Source: Orobanche coerulescens
Lineage: Eukaryota; Streptophyta; Magnoliopsida; Lamiales; Orobanchaceae
Direction: 5' to 3'
Assembly: GCA_033398695.1 (NCBI GenBank)
Contig: CM065810.1
Coordinates: forward strand, 144,151,858-144,215,857
DNA length: 64,000 nucleotides
The number at the start of each line of letters is the position of its first letter. The stretch's first letter is position 1. The position numbers were made by a program, and so were the translations under genes. The notes under the pieces are model-generated. The model was not told the DNA's origin, made no database searches, and saw nothing but the letters and a program-made list of their open reading frames with translations. Below are positions 1 through 10,342 of the stretch, piece after piece.

Positions 1-145
1 GTCGAGTCACGCAACAATTTTTCATTACGCATAACCGGTACCGTAAATTCGGGTACCGGTTATGAACACCTATCTGCGGGTACTTCCCGCCCTATAACCG
101 TTTACTGCGGATAATTTTACACTGCGGATAAAATTGACATCCCTA
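1..145. mobile_element. Right end of a hAT-like element, cut by the window edge
   Basis: The stretch has palindromic CCGGTACC/GGTACCGG-type subterminal motifs and ends in GACATCCCTA (136-145). The reverse complement, TAGGGATGTC, resembles hAT terminal repeats. The other end is outside the window, so no TSD can be tested. The assignment rests on terminal-repeat style alone. Confidence 0.35.
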
Positions 146-751
146 ATTGTAAGTTTGAGTCGATGAAAAACAAATAACGAAACTACTATTTATAAGTATT
201 TAAATATAATATACTTTATTAAGTTGAGCAGCTGAATATCGTATTAAACATATTATTTTAGATAATAAAACTATTAATTATAAATATTCAATGCATATAT
301 TTTATAATTAATTTTTATATGGAATTTACTTAATGCCCCTCATTAAGGTATTGTTCTTTCGCATGAAATTTTTATCCTAATAATTGATGTCATTACCCTC
401 ATCAATGAATTTTTTGGGTGAATCTTTCAATATATATGATGATTGGATGTAATAGATTGGTGATTTGTGTAAATATTGATGGTGAGTGTGTGATTGAGAT
501 TAAAAAAAAAAGGAAATTGATGATGAGTGGGTGGTGAAGATTAAAGAGTAAAGATTATTTGATTTGATAGTATAAAAGTGATAAATATAAACTTAGAATG
601 AGCTAATATACAACCTGAATTTAGATGTACTCTTACCACCAGCTACACTTGATTCGCTCTGATTTAATACTGTATCAATCTTGAGCTAAATGCACCAAAA
701 GTTCTATATTTTGGACCGAGGGGGCTCGGCAAAAAGAGGACCTTGAGAGAA
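146..751. other. AT-rich intergenic DNA with MITE-like remnant
   Basis: No gene is visible. The part at about 480-580 (GTAAATATTGATGGTGAG, then AGATTAAAGAGTAAAGATTA) resembles the arms of the Stowaway-like element at 20311-21224. It is probably an old, degenerate copy without clear ends. Confidence 0.4.
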
Positions 752-1275
752 GCAACTGTTGGAAATGTTAGATAAAATAAAGGAAATGAGCTATTTTGAG
801 CAGCCCATTTGAGAGGAAATTTTGAGTGGGCTTGACTACGAGTTAAAGTCGGGACTTAGTTGGAATACGTAGTACTCCGTACGAGGTTTCCAAAACATGT
901 AAGAACACTCAAAATGATTGAGGTATGAATGAGATATAATGTTCCAAAGTGAACCCTTTAAAAATGAATTTGGGATGCTATCCCACATTGGAAAAAAAAA
1001 GGGAGAAATTGTGAGTATATAAGGAGATGTGGACAAAGGCATGTTCAAAATGAGACATGTGTGTGGATGTGTGACTAGGCGCCCCTCGCGCACACACACA
1101 CGCGCGCGCCGCCGCCGTCCGGCTCGGCTCGGGTCGGTCTCGGTCTCGGTCGAAGGGCGAAATGTCTCGGCTTTTTACTGCAATTTTATTCGGTAAAATT
1201 TTATTTTACCGAAAATACCTCAATTAATAAATTCCTTATTTTTCGGATCCGGATAAAATCGAATATGGATAAGTA

Positions 1276-1374
1276 TTTCGATCGGTTTAGAGTTCCTCCA
1301 GATACCAATTTCGATCGGTTTAGAGTTCCTCCAGATACCAATTTCGATCGGTATAGAGTTCCTACAGCACACAA
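1276..1374 (+). repeat. Three 33-bp tandem repeats in the LTR promoter region
   Basis: Units start at 1276, 1309 and 1342, each opening TTTCGATCGG and continuing AGAGTTCCT. The third unit diverges at its end. The array ends shortly before the TATA box at 1391. The 3' LTR has the same array at about 10925-11025. The position in U3 resembles tandem enhancer boxes known from other plant Copia LTRs, so a role in transcription is inferred. Confidence 0.8.
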
Positions 1375-1390
1375 CCTCCTCCAGTCTACA

Positions 1391-1400
1391 CTTATAAATA
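1391..1400 (+). promoter_or_regulatory. Probable TATA box of Copia element 1 LTR
   Basis: CTTATAAATA lies just after the 33-bp repeats and is followed by GC-containing sequence, a typical plant TATA context. The 3' LTR has CTATAAATA near 11040. A second TATA-like site, GTATATAAGG (about 1014-1023), lies upstream and could be an alternative start. Confidence 0.5.
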
Positions 1401-1725
1401 CCCGGCTGAGGGGGCTCGTTTTACACACTTCTTTTTGCGGACGAATTTTGACAGCCAAAACAGCCAAATATTTTTCTACTTCATTTTTCTTTCTTCTTCG
1501 GTCGGTGATAGTAGACAGAGTTGTTCTATTTCGTTGAGGGTGCAGCGGATCACAGATTCGTTACATCGAGCTGTTGTTTTATCCTGAGAGGCAGACGTCA
1601 TACACCGTGGTGAGGACGAATTTGCTTTAAGGAGACAGATTATCTGGACTCAACAGCGAAAACTTTCGCTTCACGTACGAGATCGGCGGATTTTGTTTTG
1701 CTGACAATTTTCTGCAGGATTTATT

Positions 1726-1776
<51 letters not shown>

Positions 1777-1782
1777 GTATAC

Positions 1783-1817
<35 letters not shown>

Positions 1818-1818
1818 T
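1726..1818. repeat. TA dinucleotide microsatellite in the 5' LTR
   Basis: An almost pure AT/TA run of about 90 bp, interrupted by a few G and C. The 3' LTR holds a different-length version at about 11371-11448, as expected for microsatellite slippage after insertion. Confidence 0.9.
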
Positions 1819-1925
1819 TTCTATTCTGTCTTTTCAAGTAATCATTTATAAATTATTTCAACAATCTTAAAGCAAATTTCTTTTTACTTGATTAAAACAG
1901 ATCTATTTTCGTAAAGCTAATCAGT

Positions 1926-3585
1926 ATGGATTCTCAAAACCCAACACTGTCTACGGACGTTTCTGGAGGTGCGCCTCAGAAAATCGGCTAGGGTCACTAC
2001 AAAAAAAACAGTTTTTACCGACGCCATTTACCGACGCCAGCACCGCCGTTGTTAAACTTATAATTTACCGACGCCCGTACTGCCGTTGTTAAACTTATAA
2101 TTTACCGACGCCATTTACCGACGCCCGATTTACCGACGCCATTGCCGGCAATAGGTTCGAGACTTATTTTTTACAATTAACGACGCCGTTCACCGACGCC
2201 ATTTACTGACGCCATTACCGACGCCACTTTGGCGTTGGTAAATTTTTTTTTTTTACCGCGCCGTTTACGCCATTACCGACGCCATTTCGGCGTGGTAATT
2301 TTAACACAATCCCACATCGAAAAAACATCAATGTTTTGGTGGTTTATAAACCAAAATCCTTCTCAACCATTTGAAATTGAATGGGCCGGACTGGTCGCCG
2401 GACCCGCACCGACCCGCCGGACCCCGACTGGACTGGCCGAACCCACACTTTGAGCCGGACCTAACCCTTTGAGCCACTTTGAGTCCCGACTTTTTAATTT
2501 TTTTAATTTAAAGACGCCAAAAATGGCGTCGGTAAATGGCGTAAGCTGCGTCGGCAAATTAAAAAAAAAAAAAAAAAAAATTACCAACGCCAAAATGGCG
2601 TCGGTAATGGCGTCGGTAATGGCGTAAATGGCGTCGGTAAAAAATTACCGTCGAGCGTTTTTCCAACGGCGGGTTGCCGTCGGTAATGGCGTCGGTAATT
2701 TTTTTACCAACGCCATTTTCTGTTTTACCAACACCATTTTGGCGTCGGTAAAAACTGTTTTTTTTTGTAGTGGGTTCAGCGACTGGAGATGCGCCTCTAA
2801 TAACTGGATCGGGCACAGCTTCGATTCCGATAACTACTTCGGTTTCGGTTCCTGTCAACCATGCGGACAAACCAGAGAAATTCAACGGGAAGAATTTCAA
2901 GAGATGGCAGCAGAAGATGATGTTCTATCTGACCACTCTAGGCTTGTCTCGATTCCTCAAGGAGGATGCGCCAAAATATGACGAGGACAGTGACCAACAA
3001 ACTCTGATGGCCATTGACGCTTGGAAAACTTCCGACTATCTGTGTCGGAACTATGTGATGAATGGCCTTGCCGATTCACTGTACAACGTGTACAACAGTG
3101 CTAAATCAGCCAAGGCGTTATGGGACTCACTAGACCATAAATACAAAATCGAGGACGCCGGTGCCAAGAAGTGGATTGTTGGACGGTTTCTCGATTACAA
3201 GATGATGGACTCCAAGACTGTAGTGAGTCAAGTACAACAGCTGCAAGTGATCATTCACGAAATCCATGCTGAAGGAATGGTCATTAGCGAATCCTTCCAA
3301 GTGGCTGCTGTGATCGAAAAATTGCCCCCGACTTGGAAAGATTTCAAGAATTATATAAAGCACAAGCGCAAGGAAATGAGCATGGAAGATCTGATCGTTA
3401 GACTTCGCATAGAGGAAGACAACCGAGGATCAGAGAAGAAAGTAAATATTGCTGTGGCAAAAGCCAATGTTGTGGAAGCTGAATGGATATCCAAGAAAGC
3501 TGACAATGGAAAGGGAATCAAGTGGGACCTAAAGGAGGAATTGGAAAAAGAAAGAAAAATTCCTTGGAAAATGCTACAACCGTGA
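1926..3585 (+). pseudogene. gag: Copia element 1 gag, interrupted by CACTA insertion
   Basis: The gag frame opens at ATG 1926. It meets an in-frame TAG at 1989-1991, three bases before the CACTA insertion, and resumes in the same frame at 2773 after it. The downstream part ([16 protein letters not shown], then [17 protein letters not shown]) is typical of plant Copia capsid proteins, which form the virus-like particle. The frame ends at a TGA at 3583-3585. Just before it a +1 change moves the zinc-knuckle part into another frame; there one reads [10 protein letters not shown], with the second Cys replaced by Arg and the last Cys missing. The knuckle is therefore degenerate. Confidence 0.88.
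1995..2772. mobile_element. Non-autonomous CACTA-like element
   Basis: It starts CACTACAAAAAAAACAG and ends with the inverted version finishing GTAGTG. The terminal inverted repeat is about 31 bp with a one-base difference in the A run. The 3-bp TSD GGT (1992-1994 and 2773-2775) fits the CACTA (En/Spm) superfamily. Both arms hold many ACCGACGCC repeats in opposite orientations, the usual subterminal arrays of CACTA elements. At 778 bp with no transposase reading frame it needs an enzyme from elsewhere. Confidence 0.93.
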
Positions 3586-3909
3586 AAAGATGGGTCATAG
3601 GGCGGCCATTGCAGTGCAAAGAAACCAAAGAAAAAAGAGGGTAATGCAGCACATCTGATTACCGAACAAGTGGAACATCTTGACTTATGTGCTATGATCT
3701 CCGAAGTGAACCTAGTTGGCTCAAACACCAAAGAGTGGTGGATTGACACTGGAGCAACTAGGCATATATGTGCCAACAAGACTATGTTCTCCTCCTTGGA
3801 AGAAAAGGATGCCGGTGATATACTGTATATGGGAAATTCTGCAACCTCAACTATCTTGGGCGAAGGCACGGTGATCTTAAAGATGACGTATGGAAAGGAA
3901 GACTCTTAA
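3586..3909 (+). pseudogene. Copia element 1 protease segment
   Basis: The reading frame at 3670-3909 contains WWIDTGATRHIC, the active-site motif of the retroviral-type aspartic protease (catalytic Asp codon 3745-3747). It matures the Gag-Pol precursor. The frame shifts at about 3890-3909 into the integrase frame, so the polyprotein is broken here. Upstream lies the degenerate zinc knuckle of gag. Confidence 0.85.
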
Positions 3910-4630
3910 ATGTGTGTTATATGTGCCTGATATTCGAATGAACCTTATTTCTGGTACCTTGTTGATGAAGCATGGCTTTAGAACAGTTTTCGAGTCCGAT
4001 AAAGTTATTTTGTCGAACAATGGTGTGTTTATAGGCAAGGGATATGAATGTGATGGGTTAGTTAAGCTCAATGTAATGACTATCAAAAATAATGAAATGA
4101 AGAATTCTTCTGCTTACTTGCTTGAGTCTCCTAATTTATGGCATGCTAGATTAGGACATGTTAATTTTAATGCAATGTGTAGACTAATTGCATTAGAACA
4201 CATACCAAAGTTTAAAATTAATTTAAGTTGTGAAACTTGTGTAGAGGCAAAATTAACTCGATCTCCATTCCGACAAGTGGAAAGAAACACCAAACCTTTA
4301 GAATTAATACATAGCGACCTATGTGATTTGAAGTTTGTTCAAACTAGAGGTGGAAACAAATATTTTATTACTTTCGTGGATGATTGTACTAAATATTGCT
4401 ATGTATACTTGCTTAAAAGAAAAGATGAAGCCATAGAGAAATTCGTTCTCTATAAAACGGAAGTTGAGAATCAATTGAATGCTAAGATAAAAATCTTGAG
4501 AAGTGACCGCGGAGGTGAATATGTGGAACCATTTGGCGAATTTTGCTCGCAACATGGGATTAGCATGAAGTCACTGCCCCATATGCACCACAGTCAAATG
4601 GCGTGGCGGAACGTAAGAATCGCACTCTGA
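3890..4630 (+). pseudogene. Copia element 1 integrase, first part
   Basis: It starts with the protease tail, then the GAG-pre-integrase zinc-binding part (LWHARLGH and CETC). The integrase core follows with two of the three catalytic acids: Asp in HSDLCDLK (4316-4318) and Asp in RSDRGGEY (4505-4507). A frameshift near 4580-4600 breaks the frame before the catalytic Glu. Integrase inserts the cDNA copy into the chromosome. Its position before RT marks Copia rather than Gypsy. Confidence 0.87.
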
Positions 4631-4806
4631 AAGAGATGATGAACGCGATATTACTAAATTCAGGGCTGCCGCAAAATATGTGGGGAGAAGCCATCTTAAC
4701 GGCGAATTTAAACAAGATATGCCGTAAGAACGGAGACAAAACTCCTTATGAATTGTGGAAAGGAGTCAAGCCTTCCTACAATTACATAAAAGTGTGGGGT
4801 GTCTAG
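4603..4806 (+). pseudogene. Copia element 1 integrase, second part
   Basis: Continues the integrase core in another frame. [14 protein letters not shown] holds the third catalytic residue, Glu at 4609-4611, and TPYELWKG is a typical end of the core. A second frameshift at about 4790 moves the reading into the frame that carries the RT. Confidence 0.85.
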
Positions 4807-5621
4807 CAAAGGTGCTGATACCTACTCCTAAGAAAGTTAAAATAGGCCCAAAAACGGTTGACTGCATTTTCATTGGATATGCACACAACATCAATGCTTA
4901 CCGATTTCTTGTGCATGAATCCAAAGTGCCTGAGATTCATAAGAACACGATTATGGAATCAAGGAATGCGTCATTCTTTGAGAATATCTTTCCTTGCAAG
5001 ACTGCAAGTGAACCCCTTATCTCATCCGAACATACTTCTGATCTAATGGATGAAGATAATAAAGACCAAATAATGGATAATGAGGACGAACCTAGAAGGA
5101 GCAAGAGACAAAGGACGGAGAAATCTTACGGACCAGATTTCATCACCTACTTGCTCGAAAAGGCTCCTCAGACTTACAAAGAAGCTATAAGCTCGACGGA
5201 TGGACCTCTATGGAAGGAGGCTATCAAAGAAGAAATTGATTCTATATTGCAGAATCATACTTGGGAACTAGTGGAATTACCTCCTAAGTGTAAACCATTA
5301 GGAAATAAGTGGATTTTCAAGAAGAAATTGAAAGATGGAGCAGTTGATAAATATAAGGTTAGGCTCGTAGCGAAGGGATATAACCAACGTGAAGGCCTAG
5401 ACTATTTTGATACTTACTCTCTTGTGACAAGAATAACCTCCATCAGGATGATACTTGCCATCGCAACATTACGAGGCTTAGAAGTTCATCAAATGGATGT
5501 TAAGACTGCATTTCTTAATGGGGACTTAGAAGAGGAAATCTACATGGAACAACCCGAGGGGTTCTCTGCTCCTGGACAAGAAAGGAAAGTCTGCAAGCTC
5601 GTAAAATCAGCATGCAGTTAG
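4755..5621 (+). pseudogene. Copia element 1 integrase tail and RT N-terminal half
   Basis: After the integrase tail (IFIGYAHN) comes a charged linker (RRSKRQR). The Copia reverse transcriptase then begins (WKEAIKEEIDSI, NKWIFKKKLK, YKVRLVAKGY, VHQMDVKTAFLNG). The Asp in QMDVKTAF is the first RT catalytic Asp. The frame ends at a TAG near 5619-5621, where the family normally has the KSLYGLKQ motif; a small indel is responsible. Confidence 0.88.
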
Positions 5622-5661
5622 GCAGGCACCAAAACAGTGGCATGAAAAATTTGATCATGTC

Positions 5662-6201
5662 ATGATAAGCGGTGGCTTCAAAATTAATGAATCCGACAAA
5701 TGTGTATATGTGAAAGATACAGAAGATGGCTATGTCATTTTGTGTCTATATGTAGATGACTTACTCATTACCAGCAGTAATGAAAGAATAATCAAATCGA
5801 CCAAAGACATGCTGAGGTCGAGATTTGATATGAAGGATATAGGACTCGCAGATGTAATTTTAGGGATTAAAATCACACGAACGTCGGAAGGTCTCATGCT
5901 GAGTCAAGGCCACTATGTGGACAAAATCCTTGAAAGATTTAATAAGGATGAATCGGGTACAGCCAAAACCCCGGTGGATATGACGTTGAGACTATCCAAG
6001 AATAAGGGTGAAGGAGTATCTCAACTCGAATACTCACGCATAATAGGAAGTCTGATGTACTTGATGAGCTGTACAAGACCAGACATAGCCTACTCAGTTA
6101 GTAAACTAAGTAGATACACGAGCAACCCCGGAAAGGATCACTGGAAGGCGATCATAAGGGTACTAAGATACTTAAGGGGTACTCGAGAGTATGGGCTGCA
6201 C
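5662..6201 (+). pseudogene. Copia element 1 RT C-terminal half and start of RNase H
   Basis: Contains YVDDLLI, the RT catalytic motif (codons 5749-5760), then the conserved [14 protein letters not shown] and LRYLRGT segments. The frame would run on into RNase H but is cut by the hAT insertion after 6201. Reading resumes in the same frame at 9245, after the duplicated target site. Confidence 0.9.
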
Positions 6202-6214
6202 TAGAGGTGGGCAA

Positions 6215-6435
6215 AAAAACCGAAACCGAAACCGAAACCGAAAAAAAACTGAAACCGAAACCGGTCAAAACCGGTTTTTGACCAAAACCGGTCCGGGTTG
6301 TCGCAAAACCGGCGGTTTCTACCCGGTTTTGCATTTAGCCGTTAAAAACCGGTCCAAACCGGTTTTTTGTGTAACCGGTTTCTAAAACCGGGTTGAAAAA
6401 ACCGGTTTGAAACCGGTTTTTTTCATGTAGCCGTT
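6215..6435. repeat. Left subterminal AACCGGTT-type array of the hAT element
   Basis: About ten ACCGGT/ACCGGTTT motifs, many palindromic (AACCGGTT), preceded by CCGAAA repeats. The right end has the matching array at 9030-9215. hAT transposases such as Ac bind short subterminal repeats, so this is the probable binding region (inference). Confidence 0.7.
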
Positions 6436-6600
6436 AGCTTCGTTTTTTTAAAAAAATGTGACCGTTTTTTGTGTATTTTTTTACCATTTTGCCATCCCTA
6501 AACCAACTATAAATACCCTATTTGTGTTTTGGTTTAATCACAATACTCAAACACTTCAAGTACTCAAAAAATTACAAAATTCTCGTTTCTCTCAATTAAA

Positions 6601-8700
6601 ATGGCAACTCAATCTTCTTCCGCTTCCACGAATGCACTCGAGATTGTTGAAGTTATAGAAACAACTCGAAACCAAAAAATTTGGTGTAATTTCAACCTTG
6701 TGAGGTTGTCGGATGGGCAAATTAAGGCTCATTGTAAACATTGTGGTAAGTTTTTGAAACATGAATCCAACACGACGTTGAAGATGCATACCGACAAGTA
6801 TTGCGAAGGACTCAAATCCGTTCCGGAACCCGGTCAAGCATCTATGTCACGAGAGGGCGGTCTTTTTGCATACGAGGTGGAGCGGTGCCGACAACAATTT
6901 GCAAGCTACGTGATTCAAGAAGGTTTGTCGTTCAACCACTTCGATAACCCTCGATTGACTAAGGTGATTCAAAATACTCTTCAACCGCGATATAAACAAG
7001 TAAGTCGTGCTACTCTTAGACGTGATTGTATTAAATTATGAAAAAAAGGCTAAAATAGAACTAGTAAACGGTTTTGCAAACTTAAATACAAATGTAAACT
7101 TAACAACCGATGTTTGGTCGGCACCTCATGGTTTGCCCGGTTCATACCTTTGTGTTACCGCACATTGGATTGATCCCGATACATGGCTAATGATGAAGCG
7201 TACGATTGCTTTTGAAAATTTTGAGTACCCTCACACGGGTCAAAATTTATTTCATATGTTACAAACTCTAATAAATAACTTTAACTTACAAGAAAAAGTT
7301 TTTTCGATCTCATTTGATAACGCGTCTAATAATACAAACGCGGTAAAAAACTAATATTAACATATAAACCGCCTTCGAAGGGTATTTTTTATCATAGTCG
7401 ATGTGTTGCACACATTATAAATTTGGTTGTTCAAGACGGATTAGCGGTACCCGAAATAAGTTTGGTAAAAGACGCTTTTAAAAAAATGTTACAAGATATA
7501 TTTTGTTCAAGTAAAGCTAGATATAAACAATATATGAAATTGTGTAAGGACACGAATTCTATTTTTTTAACCCCTAATTGGGACGTTCCTACAAGATGGA
7601 ATTCGACTTATAAAATGTTTTGTTGTGGCTTACGCCAACGTGATACTTTACAACTTTTTCATGATGAACTTGCGAATAGGACGAGTAGGGTTACATCATT
7701 TACGTCGGAACAATGGGATATAGTTAGAAAAATAAGCGAATTGCTCAAAGTTTTTAAAAACGCAACAACTTTATTATCGGGTGTTTATTATCCCACGAGT
7801 CATTTGGTACTTAATCAAATTTATTTAATGTGTTCAAAATTAAGCGACTACGAATTAAGTGGTGATTTATATGAAAAAATGGTTTCGCCCATGAAAGAAA
7901 AACTAAGAAAATATTTTAAAGAAATGCCACCGGTAATTACTTGTTTCGCTGCCTTGAACCCATGTATGAATATTAGCGGGGTGGAACTACTTATCGACAA
8001 AATCTCTATTGATTTAGAGTTGCATAACGAAAATGTTTTCTATTCAAGAGACGCAAAAGCCATTTTTAACAAAAATTTCAAAGACTTATTCGGGGTTTAT
8101 TTTAAAAAGTATGGTTCAAGAAATGATTCTTCAAGTTCGTTTTCATCATCATTTTCTACTTCTACTAGCGTGGATCCCATGCTTAACTTATATAATAGTT
8201 TAAGAGAAGAAAACACTAAACGGGCTAGGGGTGAGGGTGATCAATCATCGACTAGCGAATGTGGGAGATATATTGGAACCGATTTTTTATCGACTATGGG
8301 ACCCCATGAATTCGCAAATTTTGATATTTTGGCTTGGTGGAAAGGAAGGGAGACTCAATTTCCCGTTCTAACCGCTATGGCCCGAGATTTACTAACCGTC
8401 CAAGCTTCTACGGTAGCTTCGGAATCCGCCTTTTCTCTTAGTGGTAGGGTATTATCTATACGAAGAACAAGACTCACACCGGCATCATTGGAGATGTGTA
8501 TTTGCTTGAAGGATCACTTGGACGCATCCGAGCGTATACAACACACTCAAAGTCTTGAAGGAGAACTTGACATTGAACAAGAAATACACGATATCGAGGT
8601 GGAAGAAGGTTTTGCAATCTCACTCTCCGATGAAGAAATTGCTCTCGATGAAGCTTCGCGCGAGGCTAGCTCCGAAGAAGATATCACTCTCGATGAATAA
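6601..8700 (+). pseudogene. hAT transposase with two frameshifts in A runs
   Basis: From ATG 6601 the protein starts with a BED-type zinc finger (AHCKHCGKF, then KMHTDKYC). The RNase H-like core follows with Asp in LTTDVW (7109-7111) and Asp in FDNASNN (7316-7318). The C-terminal dimerisation region (ILAWWK, then FPVLTAMARDLL and SESAFSLSGRV) ends the protein, with an acidic tail stopping at 8700. Both frameshifts lie in homopolymers: one near 7040 in an A7 run, one near 7348 in an A6 run. All else is open, so it is one or two single-base changes away from intact, or those bases are sequencing errors. It resembles plant domesticated hAT proteins (DAYSLEEPER type), but TIRs and TSD show it sits in a transposon. 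Confidence 0.92.
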
Positions 8701-8702
8701 AA

Positions 8703-8990
8703 ATTTATATTTTAAATTCTAAATGTTTGAATAATAGTTGATGTTGTTATGAGTTTATTTAATAAAAGTTTATGTTTTAAATTCTAAATGTTTGAATAAA
8801 AGTTGATGTTGTAATGAGTTTATTTAATAAAAATTTATGTTTTAAATTCTAAATGTTTGAATAATAGTTGATGTTGTAATGAGTTTATTTAATAAAAGTT
8901 TATGTTTTAAATTCTAAATGTTTGAATAAAAGTTGATGTTGTAATGAGTTTATTTAATAAAAGTTTATATTTAATGTATAATGGGTTTAT
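8703..8990 (+). repeat. Four 65-bp tandem repeats after the transposase gene
   Basis: AAATTCTAAATGTTTGAATA recurs at about 8714, 8779, 8844 and 8909, a strict 65-bp period, followed by a partial unit. It lies directly after the stop codon, so it would form the 3' UTR and may hold AATAAA poly(A) signals. Confidence 0.85.
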
Positions 8991-9029
8991 TTAATAAGAA
9001 TATATTATTTTTTTAATTTTTTTTTTTTA

Positions 9030-9215
9030 AAAAACCGGTTTTAACCGGTTTTTTATACCCGAACCGGTCACAAACCGACCCAAACCGGTTAGTATAGGGT
9101 CGAGTTTTTACACTCCCCAACCCAACACGACCCGAACCGGTTTGGTCAAAAAACCGGTTTTTTGACCACGCCCAAAAACCGGTTCGGTTATACAACCCGA
9201 ACCGGTTTGAAAAAA
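9030..9215. repeat. Right subterminal ACCGGTTT array of the hAT element
   Basis: At least eight ACCGGT-containing motifs in both orientations, mirroring the left-end array at 6215-6435. Confidence 0.7.
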
Positions 9216-9244
9216 AAAACGGAATGTACACCTCTAGGCTGCAC

Positions 9245-9736
9245 TATACCAAATATCCAGCAGTACTTGAAGGATATAGTGATACAAATTGGATATCTGA
9301 TATAAAAGACTCCATGTCTACAAGTGGGTATGTATTCACACTAGCCGGTGCAGCAGTGGCATGGAAATCTTCGAAACAGACACTTATATCTCGGTCAACT
9401 ATGGAATCCGAGTTTATAGCCTTAGATAAATTTGTAGAAGAGGGATAATGGCTACACCATTTTCTAGAAGATATTCCAAGATGGGCAAAGCCTGTGACCG
9501 CAATATGTATTCATTGCGATAGTCAATCTGCGATTGGCAGGGCACAGAGCGTAATGTACAATGGTAAGTCTCGTCACATAAGGAGAAGAAATAATAAAAT
9601 TAGACAATTGATATCAACAGGAGTTATCACTATTGATTATGTGTCATCAAAGGATAACATTGCGGATCCGCTAACCAAAGGGTTATCAAGAGACCTTGTT
9701 CATAAATCATCAAGAGGAATGGATCTATTGTCTTGA
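9245..9736 (+). pseudogene. Copia element 1 RNase H, distal part
   Basis: The frame resumes right after the hAT target-site duplicate. It shows [49 protein letters not shown] and NIADPLTKGL, the conserved blocks of Copia RNase H, which removes the RNA strand during cDNA synthesis. A TAA near 9446-9448 interrupts it; the frame then continues to the TGA at about 9734-9736. The hAT target site falls between the RT connection and the first RNase H acidic block. Confidence 0.88.
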
Positions 9737-10342
9737 GCTAATAGTTTTATGGAGGATACCCAACCTAAGCTGACTGGAGATCCCAAGATCTAGGTTCAAT
9801 GGGACAACCAATCCATAAAACTGGGCACGATCACTGTGGGGGTTACCCCGAACCGACCATTCCTAGGATGAAAACAGTGATACCCGTAGGGAGAGGTTAA
9901 GCTTATGCTTTTAATGATTCTTAAGTTGACAACGTATAGTCGGGTGGAGTAAAATACGGATTTACTCAAAACACTTAAAGAGGAATCACCTATGTTAGAG
10001 AGAAGAGGGGCCGCTTCAAAGGAGAATTGCTAAGGCAAAATTCTTTAGAAATTCTCGCAGAACCAGGACGGTGTCCACGGCCAAAATGGGCACAATAATG
10101 AGAACAGAACAAATCAGGAAGGGCACTTGTGAAGGATATACGATCACTTACACAAGCGGTCGGACAGTTCAAAGGCATCTAGTCACACTGTCTAGCCAGT
10201 AAGGAGAATATATCTTTTCGAGGGAAGGTTCAAGGAGCATACTCTACATATCCTATGTAATGCCTAACCGTAGTAACTATCACCAAGTCAACTCCATGTC
10301 TGAGTGTGCTGCTGGACCATCAATCTCATTCATGTGGGGGAT
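9737..10342 (+). other. 3' untranslated part of Copia element 1 with polypurine tract
   Basis: About 600 bp without a credible coding frame between RNase H and the 3' LTR. ATGTGGGGGA at about 10332-10341, just before the LTR, is the likely polypurine tract that primes second-strand synthesis. Confidence 0.7.

Larger units (their letters stand above)
757..1863 (+). repeat. 5' LTR of Copia element 1
   Basis: It starts TGTTGGAAATG and ends ATTTCAACA, matching the 3' copy at 10343-11486. It contains a GC-rich stretch (about 1090-1155), three 33-bp direct repeats, a TATA box and a long TA microsatellite. The two LTRs differ mostly by length changes in the GC-rich and TA-repeat parts. Confidence 0.93.
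6202..9236 (+). mobile_element. hAT transposon with near-complete transposase gene
   Basis: The 8-bp TSD GGCTGCAC (6194-6201 and 9237-9244) and short terminal repeats (TAGAGGTG at the left, CACCTCTA at the right) identify the hAT superfamily. At 3,035 bp it is the size of an autonomous element, and it carries a transposase with two frameshifts. Both ends hold many ACCGGTTT motifs, likely subterminal transposase-binding repeats. It inserted into the RNase H region of Copia element 1 and is therefore younger than it. Confidence 0.95.

Noticed and set aside
1864..1900. Primer-binding site for Copia element 1
   Set aside because: Sequence after the 5' LTR does not match the initiator tRNA-Met consensus or another tRNA end that I can recognise.
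3351..3869. 172-codon minus-strand frame
   Set aside because: Antisense shadow of Copia element 1 gag and protease.
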